This document shows positions 11,045 to 21,387 of a stretch of DNA of 64,000 nt, piece by piece. Source of the stretch: Viola odorata (lineage: Eukaryota > Streptophyta > Magnoliopsida > Malpighiales > Violaceae); assembly GCA_963691705.1 (NCBI GenBank), contig OY829545.1, forward strand, positions 33,467,475 to 33,531,474. The letters run 5' to 3'. Position numbers and translations under genes: made by a program. How positions within the stretch are numbered: position 1 is the stretch's first letter; each line of letters begins with the position of its first letter. Below the pieces are notes generated by a model that saw only the letters and a list, made by a program, of their open reading frames with translations, ran no database searches and was not told the DNA's origin.

Positions 11045-14000
11045 CAACGGGAGTGCAGTAAATCTATTTTCGCTGGAAGCATATAACTTGATGAAACGCC
11101 CTGATGGGGAGCTAGCGCCATGCGCGAGGCCAATTATCGGGATTGATGGCGTACCGATATCTGTAGCCGGAATAACATCCTTGCCAGTATACTTCCGAGA
11201 AGACACATCCAAGCGCTCAGAAGAGCTATTATTTCTGGTTGTAGACCTAACGCTACCATACAACGCTATACTGGGACGACCGTTCCTCAATAGTTTCGGG
11301 GTAGCGATATCCCAAAAACACCTGCGAATGAAATACCCCTCGTGGGACGGAGTGGTCTCAATCAAAGAAGACCAGAGACTAGCAGCCGAATGTTATTTGC
11401 TTATAACTCAGAGGAGTTGCGACCGCTACGTTTGCATGGCAGACGACCCTTTTGACGATAAAGAAGAAAAACGCACTCAGCCGTTAGATCAGATGATGTC
11501 AATACCTATCGCTGAGGACAATGAGGCGAATCTCTTGGTCAGTGAGAAACTGAGCCCTGAAGAGAGCGTGCAACTAACCCGACTATTAAGAAAATACAAG
11601 GGAGAATTCGCATGGAAACCAGCGGACATGCCTGGAATCTCGCAAGAAGTCGCGGAGCATCGACTAAACATCAGCCCTGAGGCCAAACCTATTCAGCAGA
11701 AGCGACGCACCTTTTCATCAGAAAAAGTGGCGGCTATTGAGAAGGAGTTACTGAAGCTCATGGACGCGGGGTTCATTCGAGAAGTTCAGTACCCAACTTG
11801 GCTAGCTAACCCGGTGCTAGTTCCAAAGCCTAACGGAGATTGGCGCATGTGCATCGATTTCACTGACCTAAATAATGCTTGTCCCAAAGATTGCTATCCC
11901 CTTCCTCGAATTGACCAGCTAGTCGACCAGACTGCGGGGTACGCTTATTTAAGCTCTCTGGATGCCAACTCCGGGTATCACCAAATCCCAATGGCTGCAA
12001 AAGACGAAGAAAAAATTGCCTTTATCACCCCTAGGGCCACATATTGCTACACCGCAATGTCATTCGGGCTGAAGAATGCCGGGGCAACGTTTCAGCGCAT
12101 GGCGAATAAGATTTTCGAAAAACAAATAGGGAAAAATGTAGAGGCCTACGTGGACGATATCCTGATTAAAAGTCGAAGCTTCGAAGACCATCTGGCCGAT
12201 TTGGAAGAAGTTTTCAATGTGATGAAAAAATACAAAATGAAGCTAAACCCACGAAAGTGCATGTTCGCGTTCCAAACGGGAAAATTCTTGGGCTACGTGG
12301 TTAGCCGAAAGGGTATTCAGCCCAACCCTTCAAAGGTAAAGGCCATTCAGGACATGATATCCCCGCGAACCGTCAAGGAAATACAAAAGCTCACTGGCCG
12401 CATCATCGCGTTAGGACGATTTATATCTAAGCAAGGAGAGAGATGCCTCCCTTTTTTCAAGGTCATTCGAAACAAGGCCCCATTCGGATGGACAGAGGAA
12501 TGTGAAAACGCGTTTGCAGGACTGAAAGCCTACTTGTCATCCGATCTAGTGCTAACGAGGCCTGAGTTCGGCGATGAGCTATACCTATACCTAGGAGTAG
12601 CTGACGAAGTAGTCAGTGCCGTCCTCGTACGAAGTGAAGGGCATGTACATCGCCCTGTATTTTTCGTGAGTCACATATTAAAAGACGCTGAGCTACGATA
12701 CGCCCGCATCGAGAAGATAGCGCTTGCTCTAATACAGGCCACGCGAAAGATGGACCGATATTTCCAAGCCCACCCCGTTACCGTTCTAACTGATCAGCCG
12801 CTGAGAATTTTTTTTAGAAAGCCTGAGTCCTCAGGAAGAATGTTGATTTGGGCAATCGAGCTCGAACAATACGAGCTACAATACAAAGCCAGGCCGGCAA
12901 TAAAAGCCCAGGCGTTAGCTGACTTCATAGCGGAGTGCACATTCACCAAGGAGGTGTCAGAAAACCTGTCAGAGGAAGAACCAGAAAACTCATGCCTGTC
13001 ATTCCCGGAAACGCACACAGACTCATGGGTTATCAACGTGGACGGCGCAAAAAATCAAGAGCTAGCAGGAGCAGGCGTTTTCCTGGTGGGGCCAAACGGC
13101 ATAGAAATGCGATATGCCATTAGAATCCTGCAGCCGTTATCCAACAACGCCGCTGAATATGAAGCGCTGCTGGCAGGACTCAGAATTGGAAACACCTTCT
13201 CCGTCGAAGCCTCTACCGCGACAGAAGAGCAATACGGCTTACCCCTAAAGATACGAGGAGACTCTAAATTGATAATGGATCAAGTCCTTGGAAACTCCCA
13301 AGCCCGAGAGCCCGTCATGATTCAATACTTGGCCAAAGTAAAGCGTGAGCTATCGGAGATGCAGAAAAAAAACACTCGGGTCATCTTCGAGCACATCCCC
13401 AGAGAAAGTAACGAAGAGGCTGATAGCCTCGCCAAGATGGCAGCCAACGCAGACGCTTCTATACCTAACGAGGTACATTATAAGGAGTTATCCATACCCT
13501 CTTTCATGGAGGAGCAAGCATCGTTGTGTGTGGAAGAAATAGAAAGTGACTGGAGGATCCCAGTGGTAGAATATCTGAAGCATGATAGGCTACCAGATGA
13601 AATTGCGGAAAGAAGGAAAATCCTAAAACGGGTGGCGCGATGTACATATTACAATGGAGAGTTAATACGGAGGTGCTTCTCCCACCCAGCCGCTAAATGC
13701 ATAACGGAACAAGAACACCTGCATGTGCTAAGAGAAATTCACGAAGGGATATGCGACATGCACATCGCGAGCGATACTTTGGCAGCTCAAGTCTTTCGGT
13801 CGGGATTTTATTGGCCCACCATACGAAGAGATTGCCATAACTTTGTGAAAACCTGTCAGAGATGTCAGGAATACGCTAAAATCCCTCGAAAACCGGCCAC
13901 GCCAATCTCAGAAATAATTGCTCCATGCCCGTTTGCCAAATGGGGCATCGACATATTAGGCCCGTTTCCAATGGCTAGATCTCAGCTAAAATTCGTGGTC

Positions 14001-14786
14001 GTGGCGGTAGACTACTTCACAAAATGGGCAGAAGCCGAGGCGTTAGCCACCATCATCGCTGAAAAAATTTGGCATTTTTTCAAACACCAAGTCATTATGC
14101 GATTCGGGGTTCCGCGCATACTGATTAGTGATAATGGAGCACAGTTCACAAGTCAATTCTTCAGGGATCAGTGTGCCGAATTCCAGATCGAACAAAGGTT
14201 CTCTTCCGTGGCACACCCCCAAACCAATGGCCAAGCAGAGGTAACCAACCGCAGCATCCTTAGTGGCATCAAAAGAAACCTGGAAGGTTCCAAAAAGAAA
14301 TGGCCAGACGAACTGCCATACGTACTATGGGCCTATCGCATGACTGTTAAGACCAGCACTGGAGACACCCCGTTCGCGTTAGCTTTCAAAACCGAAGCTG
14401 TCACACCGGTTGAGATCGGAATGATGAGCCTTCGGGTGGCTCATTTCAGAGAAGAAAATAACGAGGAAAGGTTACGTGCTAACCTTGATGCCCTACCCGA
14501 AACACATGAGGAAACATTGCTGAAAACTCTACACTACAAAAGAAAAATGGCGCAATACCACAACCGGCAAGTGAGAGAGCGATTGCTCAAAGCTGGAGAC
14601 TTAGTGCTCAGAGATAGACGAGCGGCAGGGCAACGCATGGGCAAACTTAGTCCAAACTGGGACGGACCGTATCGCGTCACCCGTATTGTGGGAAGAGGAG
14701 CTTACCACTTGGAAACGCTCGATGGAATGCCCCTACAGAACTCGTGGAACATAGCCCGGCTGAAGCTATACCACGCTAGGAACTAG
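10926..14786 (+). CDS. Element A pol polyprotein (protease, RT, two RNase H domains, integrase)
   Basis: This is an open frame of 1286 codons. Domains in order are: aspartic protease with DNGSAVN (Asp about residue 40); reverse transcriptase (about 230-480) with FGLKNAGATFQR and the catalytic YVDD (about 407-410); the RT-linked RNase H (about 555-660); a second, archaeal-type RNase H (about 700-840) with INVDGAKNQ, NNAAEYEALLAGL, GDSKLIMDQ and EEADSLAKMA; integrase zinc-binding region (HLHVLREIH to CQRCQ, about 935-985); and core with GIDILGP, ISDNGAQFT and QAEVTNRS. There is no chromodomain. A second RNase H marks the Tat group. No ATG precedes the first protease residues and the frame differs from gag, so expression would need a frame change near an A5 run at 10921-10925. 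The catalytic residues I can see are all present. Confidence 0.92.
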   Translation: MRMILSFSEEDEKGIVFPHNDALVVTPVIGSHRVRRTLVDNGSAVNLFSLEAYNLMKRPDGELAPCARPIIGIDGVPISVAGITSLPVYFREDTSKRSEELLFLVVDLTLPYNAILGRPFLNSFGVAISQKHLRMKYPSWDGVVSIKEDQRLAAECYLLITQRSCDRYVCMADDPFDDKEEKRTQPLDQMMSIPIAEDNEANLLVSEKLSPEESVQLTRLLRKYKGEFAWKPADMPGISQEVAEHRLNISPEAKPIQQKRRTFSSEKVAAIEKELLKLMDAGFIREVQYPTWLANPVLVPKPNGDWRMCIDFTDLNNACPKDCYPLPRIDQLVDQTAGYAYLSSLDANSGYHQIPMAAKDEEKIAFITPRATYCYTAMSFGLKNAGATFQRMANKIFEKQIGKNVEAYVDDILIKSRSFEDHLADLEEVFNVMKKYKMKLNPRKCMFAFQTGKFLGYVVSRKGIQPNPSKVKAIQDMISPRTVKEIQKLTGRIIALGRFISKQGERCLPFFKVIRNKAPFGWTEECENAFAGLKAYLSSDLVLTRPEFGDELYLYLGVADEVVSAVLVRSEGHVHRPVFFVSHILKDAELRYARIEKIALALIQATRKMDRYFQAHPVTVLTDQPLRIFFRKPESSGRMLIWAIELEQYELQYKARPAIKAQALADFIAECTFTKEVSENLSEEEPENSCLSFPETHTDSWVINVDGAKNQELAGAGVFLVGPNGIEMRYAIRILQPLSNNAAEYEALLAGLRIGNTFSVEASTATEEQYGLPLKIRGDSKLIMDQVLGNSQAREPVMIQYLAKVKRELSEMQKKNTRVIFEHIPRESNEEADSLAKMAANADASIPNEVHYKELSIPSFMEEQASLCVEEIESDWRIPVVEYLKHDRLPDEIAERRKILKRVARCTYYNGELIRRCFSHPAAKCITEQEHLHVLREIHEGICDMHIASDTLAAQVFRSGFYWPTIRRDCHNFVKTCQRCQEYAKIPRKPATPISEIIAPCPFAKWGIDILGPFPMARSQLKFVVVAVDYFTKWAEAEALATIIAEKIWHFFKHQVIMRFGVPRILISDNGAQFTSQFFRDQCAEFQIEQRFSSVAHPQTNGQAEVTNRSILSGIKRNLEGSKKKWPDELPYVLWAYRMTVKTSTGDTPFALAFKTEAVTPVEIGMMSLRVAHFREENNEERLRANLDALPETHEETLLKTLHYKRKMAQYHNRQVRERLLKAGDLVLRDRRAAGQRMGKLSPNWDGPYRVTRIVGRGAYHLETLDGMPLQNSWNIARLKLYHARN

Positions 14787-14877
14787 CTCACCCTATCCGG
14801 TAACATCAATACTATTCTAACAAGATATATCTTTCTGTGCGTTTGTTGTTGAATAAAATGCAGATAGTGAAGCATGC
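14787..14877 (+). other. Start of element A 3' region
   Basis: Short non-coding sequence between the pol stop and the tandem repeat array. AATAAA occurs at about 14852-14857, a possible poly(A) signal for transcripts ending after pol. Confidence 0.35.
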
Positions 14878-15374
14878 CAGGAGTGAAAATCCTATCCTTG
14901 TGATGGCTGGTCCTGATCAGACAGCTCATTAAGACGAGGCACGCCCTAGCATGGCTAAGCGTTGGGAGTGAAAATCCTATCCTTGTGGCAACCGTGCTCA
15001 CATAGATGGCCCATTAAGACGAGGCACGACCCCAAACGCTCCCGGGAGTGAAAATCCTATCCTTGTGGCAACCGTGCTCATATAGACGGCCCATTAAGAC
15101 GAGGCACGCCCCGGTATCCTTGGGAGTGAAAATCCTATCCTTGTGGCAACCGTGCTCATATAGACGGCTCATTAAGACGAGGCACGACCCCAAGGAGAGA
15201 CCAACTCCGTCCTGGAAGTGAAAATCCTATCCTTGTGGCAACCGTGCTCACATAGACGACCCATTGAGACGAGGCACGTTCCAGGGACGCGAGGTTTCAA
15301 CGCTTAGGAGTGAAAATCCTATCCTTGCGATGGCTGGTCCTGATCAAACAGCTCGCTAAGATAAGGCACTCCCC
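14878..15374 (+). repeat. Tandem repeat array in the 3' region of element A (six units)
   Basis: Six units of about 78-92 bp start with GAGTGAAAATCCTATCCTTG-like sequence at about 14881, 14966, 15046, 15124, 15216 and 15308. Each ends around TTAAGACGAGGCACG. Units 2-5 share a middle block (TGGCAACCGTGCTCA). Units 1 and 6 share a different one (GATGGCTGGTCCTGATCA), so the order is A-B-B-B-B-A. In units 2-5 CGTGC and GCACG at the two ends of the middle block could pair into a stem. Such variable 3' UTR arrays are known in Tat/Ogre elements and can seed satellites. Confidence 0.92.
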
Positions 15375-15842
15375 AAGCCAATCTCCAGCGGAAGAAAGGA
15401 GGGGACACTCCAGCTAGAAATTGAGCGGTCGATACCCGGCAAAGTAAGGCCGGAAAGACATCCCTACTGCAGCAACAACATCGCAGCAGGCCTAACGGGG
15501 CAAGAAAGCTCCCTTGACAACAAAGGGTGATTTGAATTTGAGCAATGTTGAGTCATTCTCGGAAATGCTATCGGAAAGCAACAATAAGGCCATCGAAAAG
15601 GCAGTTGAGGAACTTGAATGAAGTTCATATGAGAGCAAAGTGGGCCTATCTATAGAGGCGCGGCAGCAAACGCCATGGACGAATAATTGCGCAAGCAGTA
15701 TTATGAAGCAGAGCAGACAAAGAAGTTCCATTCAAAAGGGGTAGCCCAACCAAGGTAAAAAGTGATATCGTTAACATTACAAAATAAGGAAGGGCTCGTC
15801 GGCCGCAAAAAATCATAATTTATCTATAAAAAAAAAAAAAAA
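15375..15842. other. Spacer between tandem repeats and the antisense genes
   Basis: No gene is seen. It contains GAAGAAAGGAGGGGA (15391-15405), the most polypurine-tract-like run in the element although it is about 7.5 kb from the 3' LTR, and an A13 run at about 15829-15841. Confidence 0.45.
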
Positions 15843-18119
15843 CTAAGGAGCGGGTGGTGCGTTGACTCCTCCTTGCTGCCTCGATTTCCATAAATAGAAG
15901 CTGTCATCAGTAATAGTAGTGGAGACCCTCCTATCAAAATACGCAGCCAACTCATCAATACGGAGTTTTTCTATCCTATGATGATGCATCAACGCCTCCG
16001 ACATGAGCCCTCTGCCTTCCCTCAAGTACCATTGATTCTTCTCAACGTTTAAAGCCAGATCGGCAGTCAGGTCGGCATTCCTCTGCCTCTCCTGGCGCAA
16101 CTCATTCTCCTCACGAGAAAGGCGTTCGGTCAGAATCCGTTTCTCCTCCTCCAAAGCATGCTTGACAGTCGTCACTTCCTGACGGGCAGACTCTGTTTCT
16201 TGATTGGCAATGTTGAGCGCGTCCACAAAACTCTGACGCTCGTTCTGCAACCTAGTCACCTCCCCCTGCCCGTTTGCGGCAATCCTAGCATTCTCCTCAT
16301 CTAGGTAATGGAGGTGGCAGAAAAAAGAGAGTGCTTGGGAGCGAAGAGAGTTTATACGATCTTGCTCACTCCTAGCCGCAAAGGCATCCCTCTCCCTTGG
16401 AAGAGACATAATCTCAGCTATCAAGTAAGAGGTAGACGCGAGAATGGAATCATGATCAGTCCCCGGCAGGAAATTGCAAAATGTTGTCTCTGAAGGAACG
16501 TAAACCAATATGATGAGTAGGCATGAGGGGAGGGTTGTAAGTAGAAGCACCGACTATCAAAGCAGGGGCAGGGCCACCTCTCGCGATACTGGGAGGAGAC
16601 ATCGGAATAAAAAATAAAGCGGCAGGAGAAGAGGGTCAACTGCCAGAACCTCCCGCGTTGGGCACTGGGGACCCATCTCCACCAAATGCTTCAAGGTTAA
16701 GGGCACTTGAGTTATGGCCTGTCGCGGTGGAGGAATCACCTAAAATGTGAGGATTACCACCGAAATCAATACCCTGCGATTGCTCGGCAGGAAGGCCACC
16801 GCCCTCAGAAACGTTCAGAGGAGGATTCGCAGCAGAAGAGGTAGGGTTGTGCTGAAGCTCATAGCGGGCCTTCTTCTGACGCTCTCGAAAGACCTCTGCA
16901 ATAGACATATCACCCGCAGAGGTTGACTGAGTAGAAACAGTGGAAGCCTCCTAGAAAATGCAGTGTACGTATGATAAGGAAAGAATACAGAAGAAAAGAG
17001 AACCTTAGAAAAAAAGGAACGCATACCTGGGTGACTGTGGAAACCAGAGGTATCACGGTAGGAATGGGATCAACTATCGCCTCCGAAGAAACAACGGTAT
17101 GAAGGGAAACGGGTTGTGTGGCGCGTGTTTTCCTCACTCTCTTCTTCCTTGCGATAGGGGTGCGAGGAGGTGGCAATGAGGTAGTACCCGTAGCGGTAGC
17201 AATGCCTTCCTCTTCCGCAGCGGCAGCAGCAACAGCAGCAGTCCTGGCGGCGGCGGCAGCTTTCTTCCTTTGTTCCTGTTTCCTCTTCCTCCAGAAATAC
17301 TCGGGCTCCCAACCAGGCGGAGGCACTGCACAGTTAAAGAAACGTTAGCGTTAGTACCTCTTGGCAGCACAAAAGGAAAAAGGGAAAACGCTCACCCTTT
17401 TTACACTGTTCCATTTCCAGACCATTAGCCACTTTTCGGGCATCAACGCTGAAATCTAGTTGAAGTAGCGTCTTCAACCAGCCATCTTCTGGATCAGAAA
17501 GGGGTTTCCGATGGCCCCAAGCTCCATCTTTAATTTTCTCGTTGAAGCCGGCCCTCCATAACAGCTCGGGCAAATCAATAATAAAAAATTCCTCTTTCCA
17601 ATGAGGAACAGAAGACTCGATACCCATAAGCTTCTAGGTAAAGGGCTTCAATGAGCCATCTTCATAGCGAGGGGATATTGATATCACCCCATTACGAGAA
17701 TACAACTGGAAAATGTCATGAAGAAGGGCCAGAGTGGGAGACTCGATTCCCTTGAAACGGCACAGTGCGGCAAAGGCACTGACAACGCAAATTGCGTTAG
17801 GGCTCAATTGAGCCGGAGCCAAATCAGAATCAGCCAATAACAACTCAACAGGCGGGTCAAGAGGAAGACAAAAACCATGATCAAATAACTTAGCATATAA
17901 TATTCTACTGTTACCGGGCAGAACGCTGTTCAGGCGACGTGACTCGGAAGCAGCGCGCACGGGATATTCTCTGGGAAATCACGCATTACACGCGGCAAGC
18001 CTACGATTAACTAAAGGCAGAGTATAGAGAGAAGTAGGGGTAATGCTGATTTTTTCTTCTCCGACGGATCCTTGAGGATCCTCCTCATCGGAAGATCTCT
18101 TAGTCTTAGTCATAGTCAT
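15843..18119 (-). pseudogene. Antisense gene 1 of element A (putative gypsy type transposon family), spliced, disabled
   Basis: The minus-strand gene starts MTMTKTKRSSDEED. Three exons are predicted: 18119-17396, 17325-17027 and 16950-15843. Introns of 70 nt (17326-17395, phase 1, GTGAGC...CAG) and 76 nt (16951-17026, phase 0, GTATGC...TAG) keep the frame. Exon 1 has the conserved helical domain of the plant 'putative gypsy type transposon' (Transposase_28) proteins, e.g. LAPAQLSPNAICVVSAF and WKEEFFIIDLPELLWRAGF. Exon 2 is Ala-rich and basic; exon 3 ends in a long coiled coil (about 16400-15950). Lesions: TGA 17979-17981, TAG 17634-17636 (at a Trp position in gene 2), TGA 16636-16638 and a frameshift near 16470. 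The role of the family is unknown; sense-pol, antisense-ORF layouts are known in Tat elements. Confidence 0.75.
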
Positions 18120-18780
18120 AACCAATAAAGGAGAAGTGACGAGCAAAGAAAGGGTGTGTACCTTCGCAAAGAGAACACCAGGAGTCTCAGACTAAAAAGA
18201 AGAGAGCGGCGCGAGTTGTTTGTCCAGAAAGCAGCAGCGTGCGAGAGAGGAGATAAAAAAAGAAAAAGGAGGAAGGAAAAATATTATATATAACACTGAA
18301 AGGGCGTGACCAATCAGCAGGGGACACATGGCAAAGCAGCGCGTCGGGAAAAAAGGCACGCGCGAGGAGATACAAGTTTAAAAAATGATGACGAAACGCT
18401 TCGGCAATTCACGTCTCCCTAGGGTACGCTTGCTTCAAACGCCTCTTCATAGAAAGACGTGTGTCCTTTTCCATCATTGCTTTTCAGATCGCATTAAATG
18501 GAAGGACTGCAGCATTTAAATGGCCTAAAAAGCAGCGCTGGCTTAGCCAAACGGCGCGGCAACACAAAGAAGATAATGAAGAGATGGCGGTAGCATCACA
18601 ATGATTCACGCGAATGCGATAAAGGTCATGTAGCGTCAGCATTATTACAAGAGGAATAATGACAAATGATTTTCGGAAAAAATAATAATAAAAGCAGACA
18701 ACAATAAGAATAACAAGGGAGGGTCCAGAAACCCGTTATGACACTTCTCGAAAAGCGGAGCGGCGCCCCTATCTTTGGCG
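18120..18780 (-). other. Gap between antisense genes 1 and 2
   Basis: About 660 bp with no convincing ORF. It holds the TATA-like box at 18282-18294 and presumably the 5' leader of antisense gene 1 and the 3' end of gene 2. The remaining sequence is unassigned. Confidence 0.5.
18282..18294 (-). promoter_or_regulatory. TATA-like box upstream of antisense gene 1
   Basis: The minus strand reads GTTATATATAATA about 165 nt upstream of the ATG at 18119. It is the best TATA match in the 660-bp gap before the gene and supports separate antisense transcription. No test of activity is possible here. Confidence 0.45.
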
Positions 18781-20897
18781 TTAGCCTTTTTCCCCTTCTG
18801 AGACAGAAGAACCAATCCCACCTTTGCTAACCTCATCCATCACGGCAGAAATATAGTCAGCAACCTGGGCAGGATCGGAAGAGTTACCATTGAAATGGGT
18901 TGCAAATCCAGAAGTAAAGACTTCCAGGATTTTCTTCTTCCACCATTCCTCCTTTAATGATGTCCTAGCGGATTCCTCGTCTCGAGCAGACATCTCTTCG
19001 CGAAGAAGGAGATTTTTCTTCCTCTTCAATGCTAACTCTGCCTCTAGAACCTCCACCTTTGCTTTCCCGACCGACCTCTCTCTGTTTAATTCCTTTTGCG
19101 ACTCATCGCAAAGACGCGTTAGCAACCCCATTTGCTCCACCGCTTTCTCAAGCTGCACTTGCTTAACGCACAGCGCGTTGGAAAAATTACGTGACTCGCG
19201 ATCATGAATATCGAACAAATAGTTCAGGTGGCGGAAAAAATCCAGAGAATCATTCATCATATGGCGAAGACGAGCCGGTGGAGGAAGCTGAAGAAACTCT
19301 TGCTTCTCCTTCTGGGAGCCCAGCATCTCTCCTATCAAAGGTGCAGTAAACTCATCTCTGGAAAAAGGTTGGGGAACCCCGACAGCACGAAGACCATCAA
19401 AGCAGAATCCCTTCAGCCCCATACAGTAGGAGGGGGTCTCGGTAGGACTGCCATAAGAAAGATTGATTGACGGAGCGGGAGAGGAATTCCCGGAAAAAAC
19501 TTCCGTGATAGAAGAAAAAAACAGTTGAGGAAGGACTTTTGGCGGTAGCCCAGCAGTCTAATCCATAGTAGAAGGCGTAGCAACTACGTCAGGAATGCAA
19601 TGAGAAATTGGAGAATCGGGAGCGTCAACTGTAGGAAGAGGACACGCTGTCGAGGGAACCTCCACCTCGGCAGAGCACGTAGCAGCCGACACCTCAGTAA
19701 CTCCCACCGGTTGGGAAACACTCGTCCCAGCCGAAACGGCAGAGATAGGAGCAGTCACTGTATCCACAGAAGAGGCCCCGGTGGCCTGCTCACCCGTGGT
19801 AAATCGAAGTTTCTTCCGACGCAAGGAAGAGGCATGGCAAAGGTCCGACTCGACATCCACATCCTCATCATCGCTAGCAATCACCGTCGTTGCGGCTGGA
19901 CTGGGGTCCGTCCTCGTGCGACGCTCCGGTAGCCAATTTTCCACAAAGCCAGAAACTCGGCCAGAGCTAACGGGCCTTCGCCCTCCCCGGGCAACCGTCT
20001 TGGTTCTCCTCCTCGGGGGACGAGCGCTACCCTGATTAGAGCCATCGGCAGGGGGGGAAGCTGGTAAAGTTTGAAGTGGCGTAACATTCAAAGGAGCGCC
20101 AGTGTCACCTGGGAATTAACCGTTAGCCTCCTATAACAAAAGAAACGCGCAAAGACAAAAGCAAAGAAAATGCGAAAAGAGGCAGACTCACCCATAGTAC
20201 ACTCCTCCAGAGGTTTGAACAAGGCAAAGCTACAGATGCGGTAGTGAGTACCTTCGTCTAACAGAGCGCTAGCTTGCTCCAGCTCAGTCCTGGTCAATAT
20301 CGAGGGATTCGACCAAATGGGGCCTATCAGCTCCTTGTTGAAATTAATACGCCACAAACGTGACGGTAGCTCCAGAACAAAGAAACTGCTTTTCCAATTA
20401 GCTACACCCTTCTTAAAGCCGTGAAAACACTGCCAGAACGACTGCACGAGTGCGTCATTCCACTGAGGGGTAATTTCGATTAAACAATTATGGCAATTCA
20501 TACTAAAGAATTTGCGAAATAAATTGAGAGATGGGGTAGAAATGTTCTTCAACTTGCAAGCGTGAAGAAAAGCATAAACCGCACACCAGGAGGAGGGAGT
20601 TATCTGGGCAGGATTAAGGTTATACTCCCGCAGCAGCGCTAGTATCGATTCATGAACAGGAAAGCGGAAACCGTAAAGGAACATCTTAAAGTAAAAAAGC
20701 CTACTGTAACCCCACGCCGGATTATGGAGCCGCATATCACTTCCAGGAATAAAGGGCTCATACCCAGGAGGAAAAGTAATACCGTGTTCCTCCAGTTCGG
20801 CTTTCAGAACCACATCGCATGTAAAAATACTAGGCGATTGCGCGACCTCCGGATCCATGGGTTTCCAAATAACCTGGCGAGGTCTATTTCTAGCCAT
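18781..20897 (-). pseudogene. Antisense gene 2 of element A (putative gypsy type transposon family), spliced, one nonsense codon
   Basis: Start MARNRPRQVIWKP at 20897. Exon 1 is 20897-20192, then an 83-nt intron 20191-20109 (GTGAGT...CAG, phase 1), then exon 2 20108-18781. The joined frame is 678 codons including the stop and is interrupted only by TAG at 19558-19560; sequence on both sides stays in frame. Exon 1 carries the same conserved domain as antisense gene 1 (NPAQITPSSWCAVYAF, WKSSFFVLELPSRLWRINF). The middle is Ser/Pro/Thr-rich with basic stretches, and the end (about 19300-18950) is a coiled coil. Intron 1 sits at the same place and phase as in gene 1, so the two are paralogues, though only about 30% alike by eye. 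Function is unknown. Confidence 0.8.
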
Positions 20898-21387
20898 AAC
20901 AAACCAGCAAAAAGGAAATCGGAGAAGGATTGAATTGGTACATTGAAGGGGAGAGTTACGGAGGAATCAGCGCACCACGACGGACGGCCGGTAAGATATT
21001 CGGGGAAGAAGACGAAGGAAGATAAGAGAAAAAATTCGAAGCAAGGGCAAAAGTTCTGAAAAAAGAAAAATGGCCCCTCTTAAAGGATTAAAATGCCACC
21101 GTATTAACTAAGCCACCAATCGCGCGGAGACGCGTGTAAAAAGAGGTTGGCCACGTGGAAGCGCATTAAAGAAATTAGAAAAAGAGAAGTTATTCAGCGT
21201 GATTCCCCAAAAGGGCGATAGAGTTGACCCAGTCAAGATAACTGCGAAGCAACTACCTCGGCCAAGCCAACCGCTTGCGTTGGCTATCACCAAGGACCAG
21301 TAGGCTAACGGAAATAACGACAAAAGAAAAGGCAGAAAATATCATCTTATTTATAAAATGCCAATAGGCATATACAACACAGATGCG
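20898..21387 (-). other. Gap upstream of antisense gene 2
   Basis: About 490 bp without a convincing gene. It would hold the promoter and leader of antisense gene 2. I see only a weak TATA-like TTTTAATCC (rc near 21085-21093). Confidence 0.4.

Noticed and set aside
14878..15374. CRISPR-like look of regularly spaced near-identical blocks
   Set aside because: Unit heads and tails are both conserved, the middles repeat too, and the array lies in a plant retrotransposon 3' region.
18890..19932. Plus-strand ORFs opposite antisense gene 2
   Set aside because: Shadows of the coiled-coil and Ser/Arg-rich parts of the minus-strand gene.
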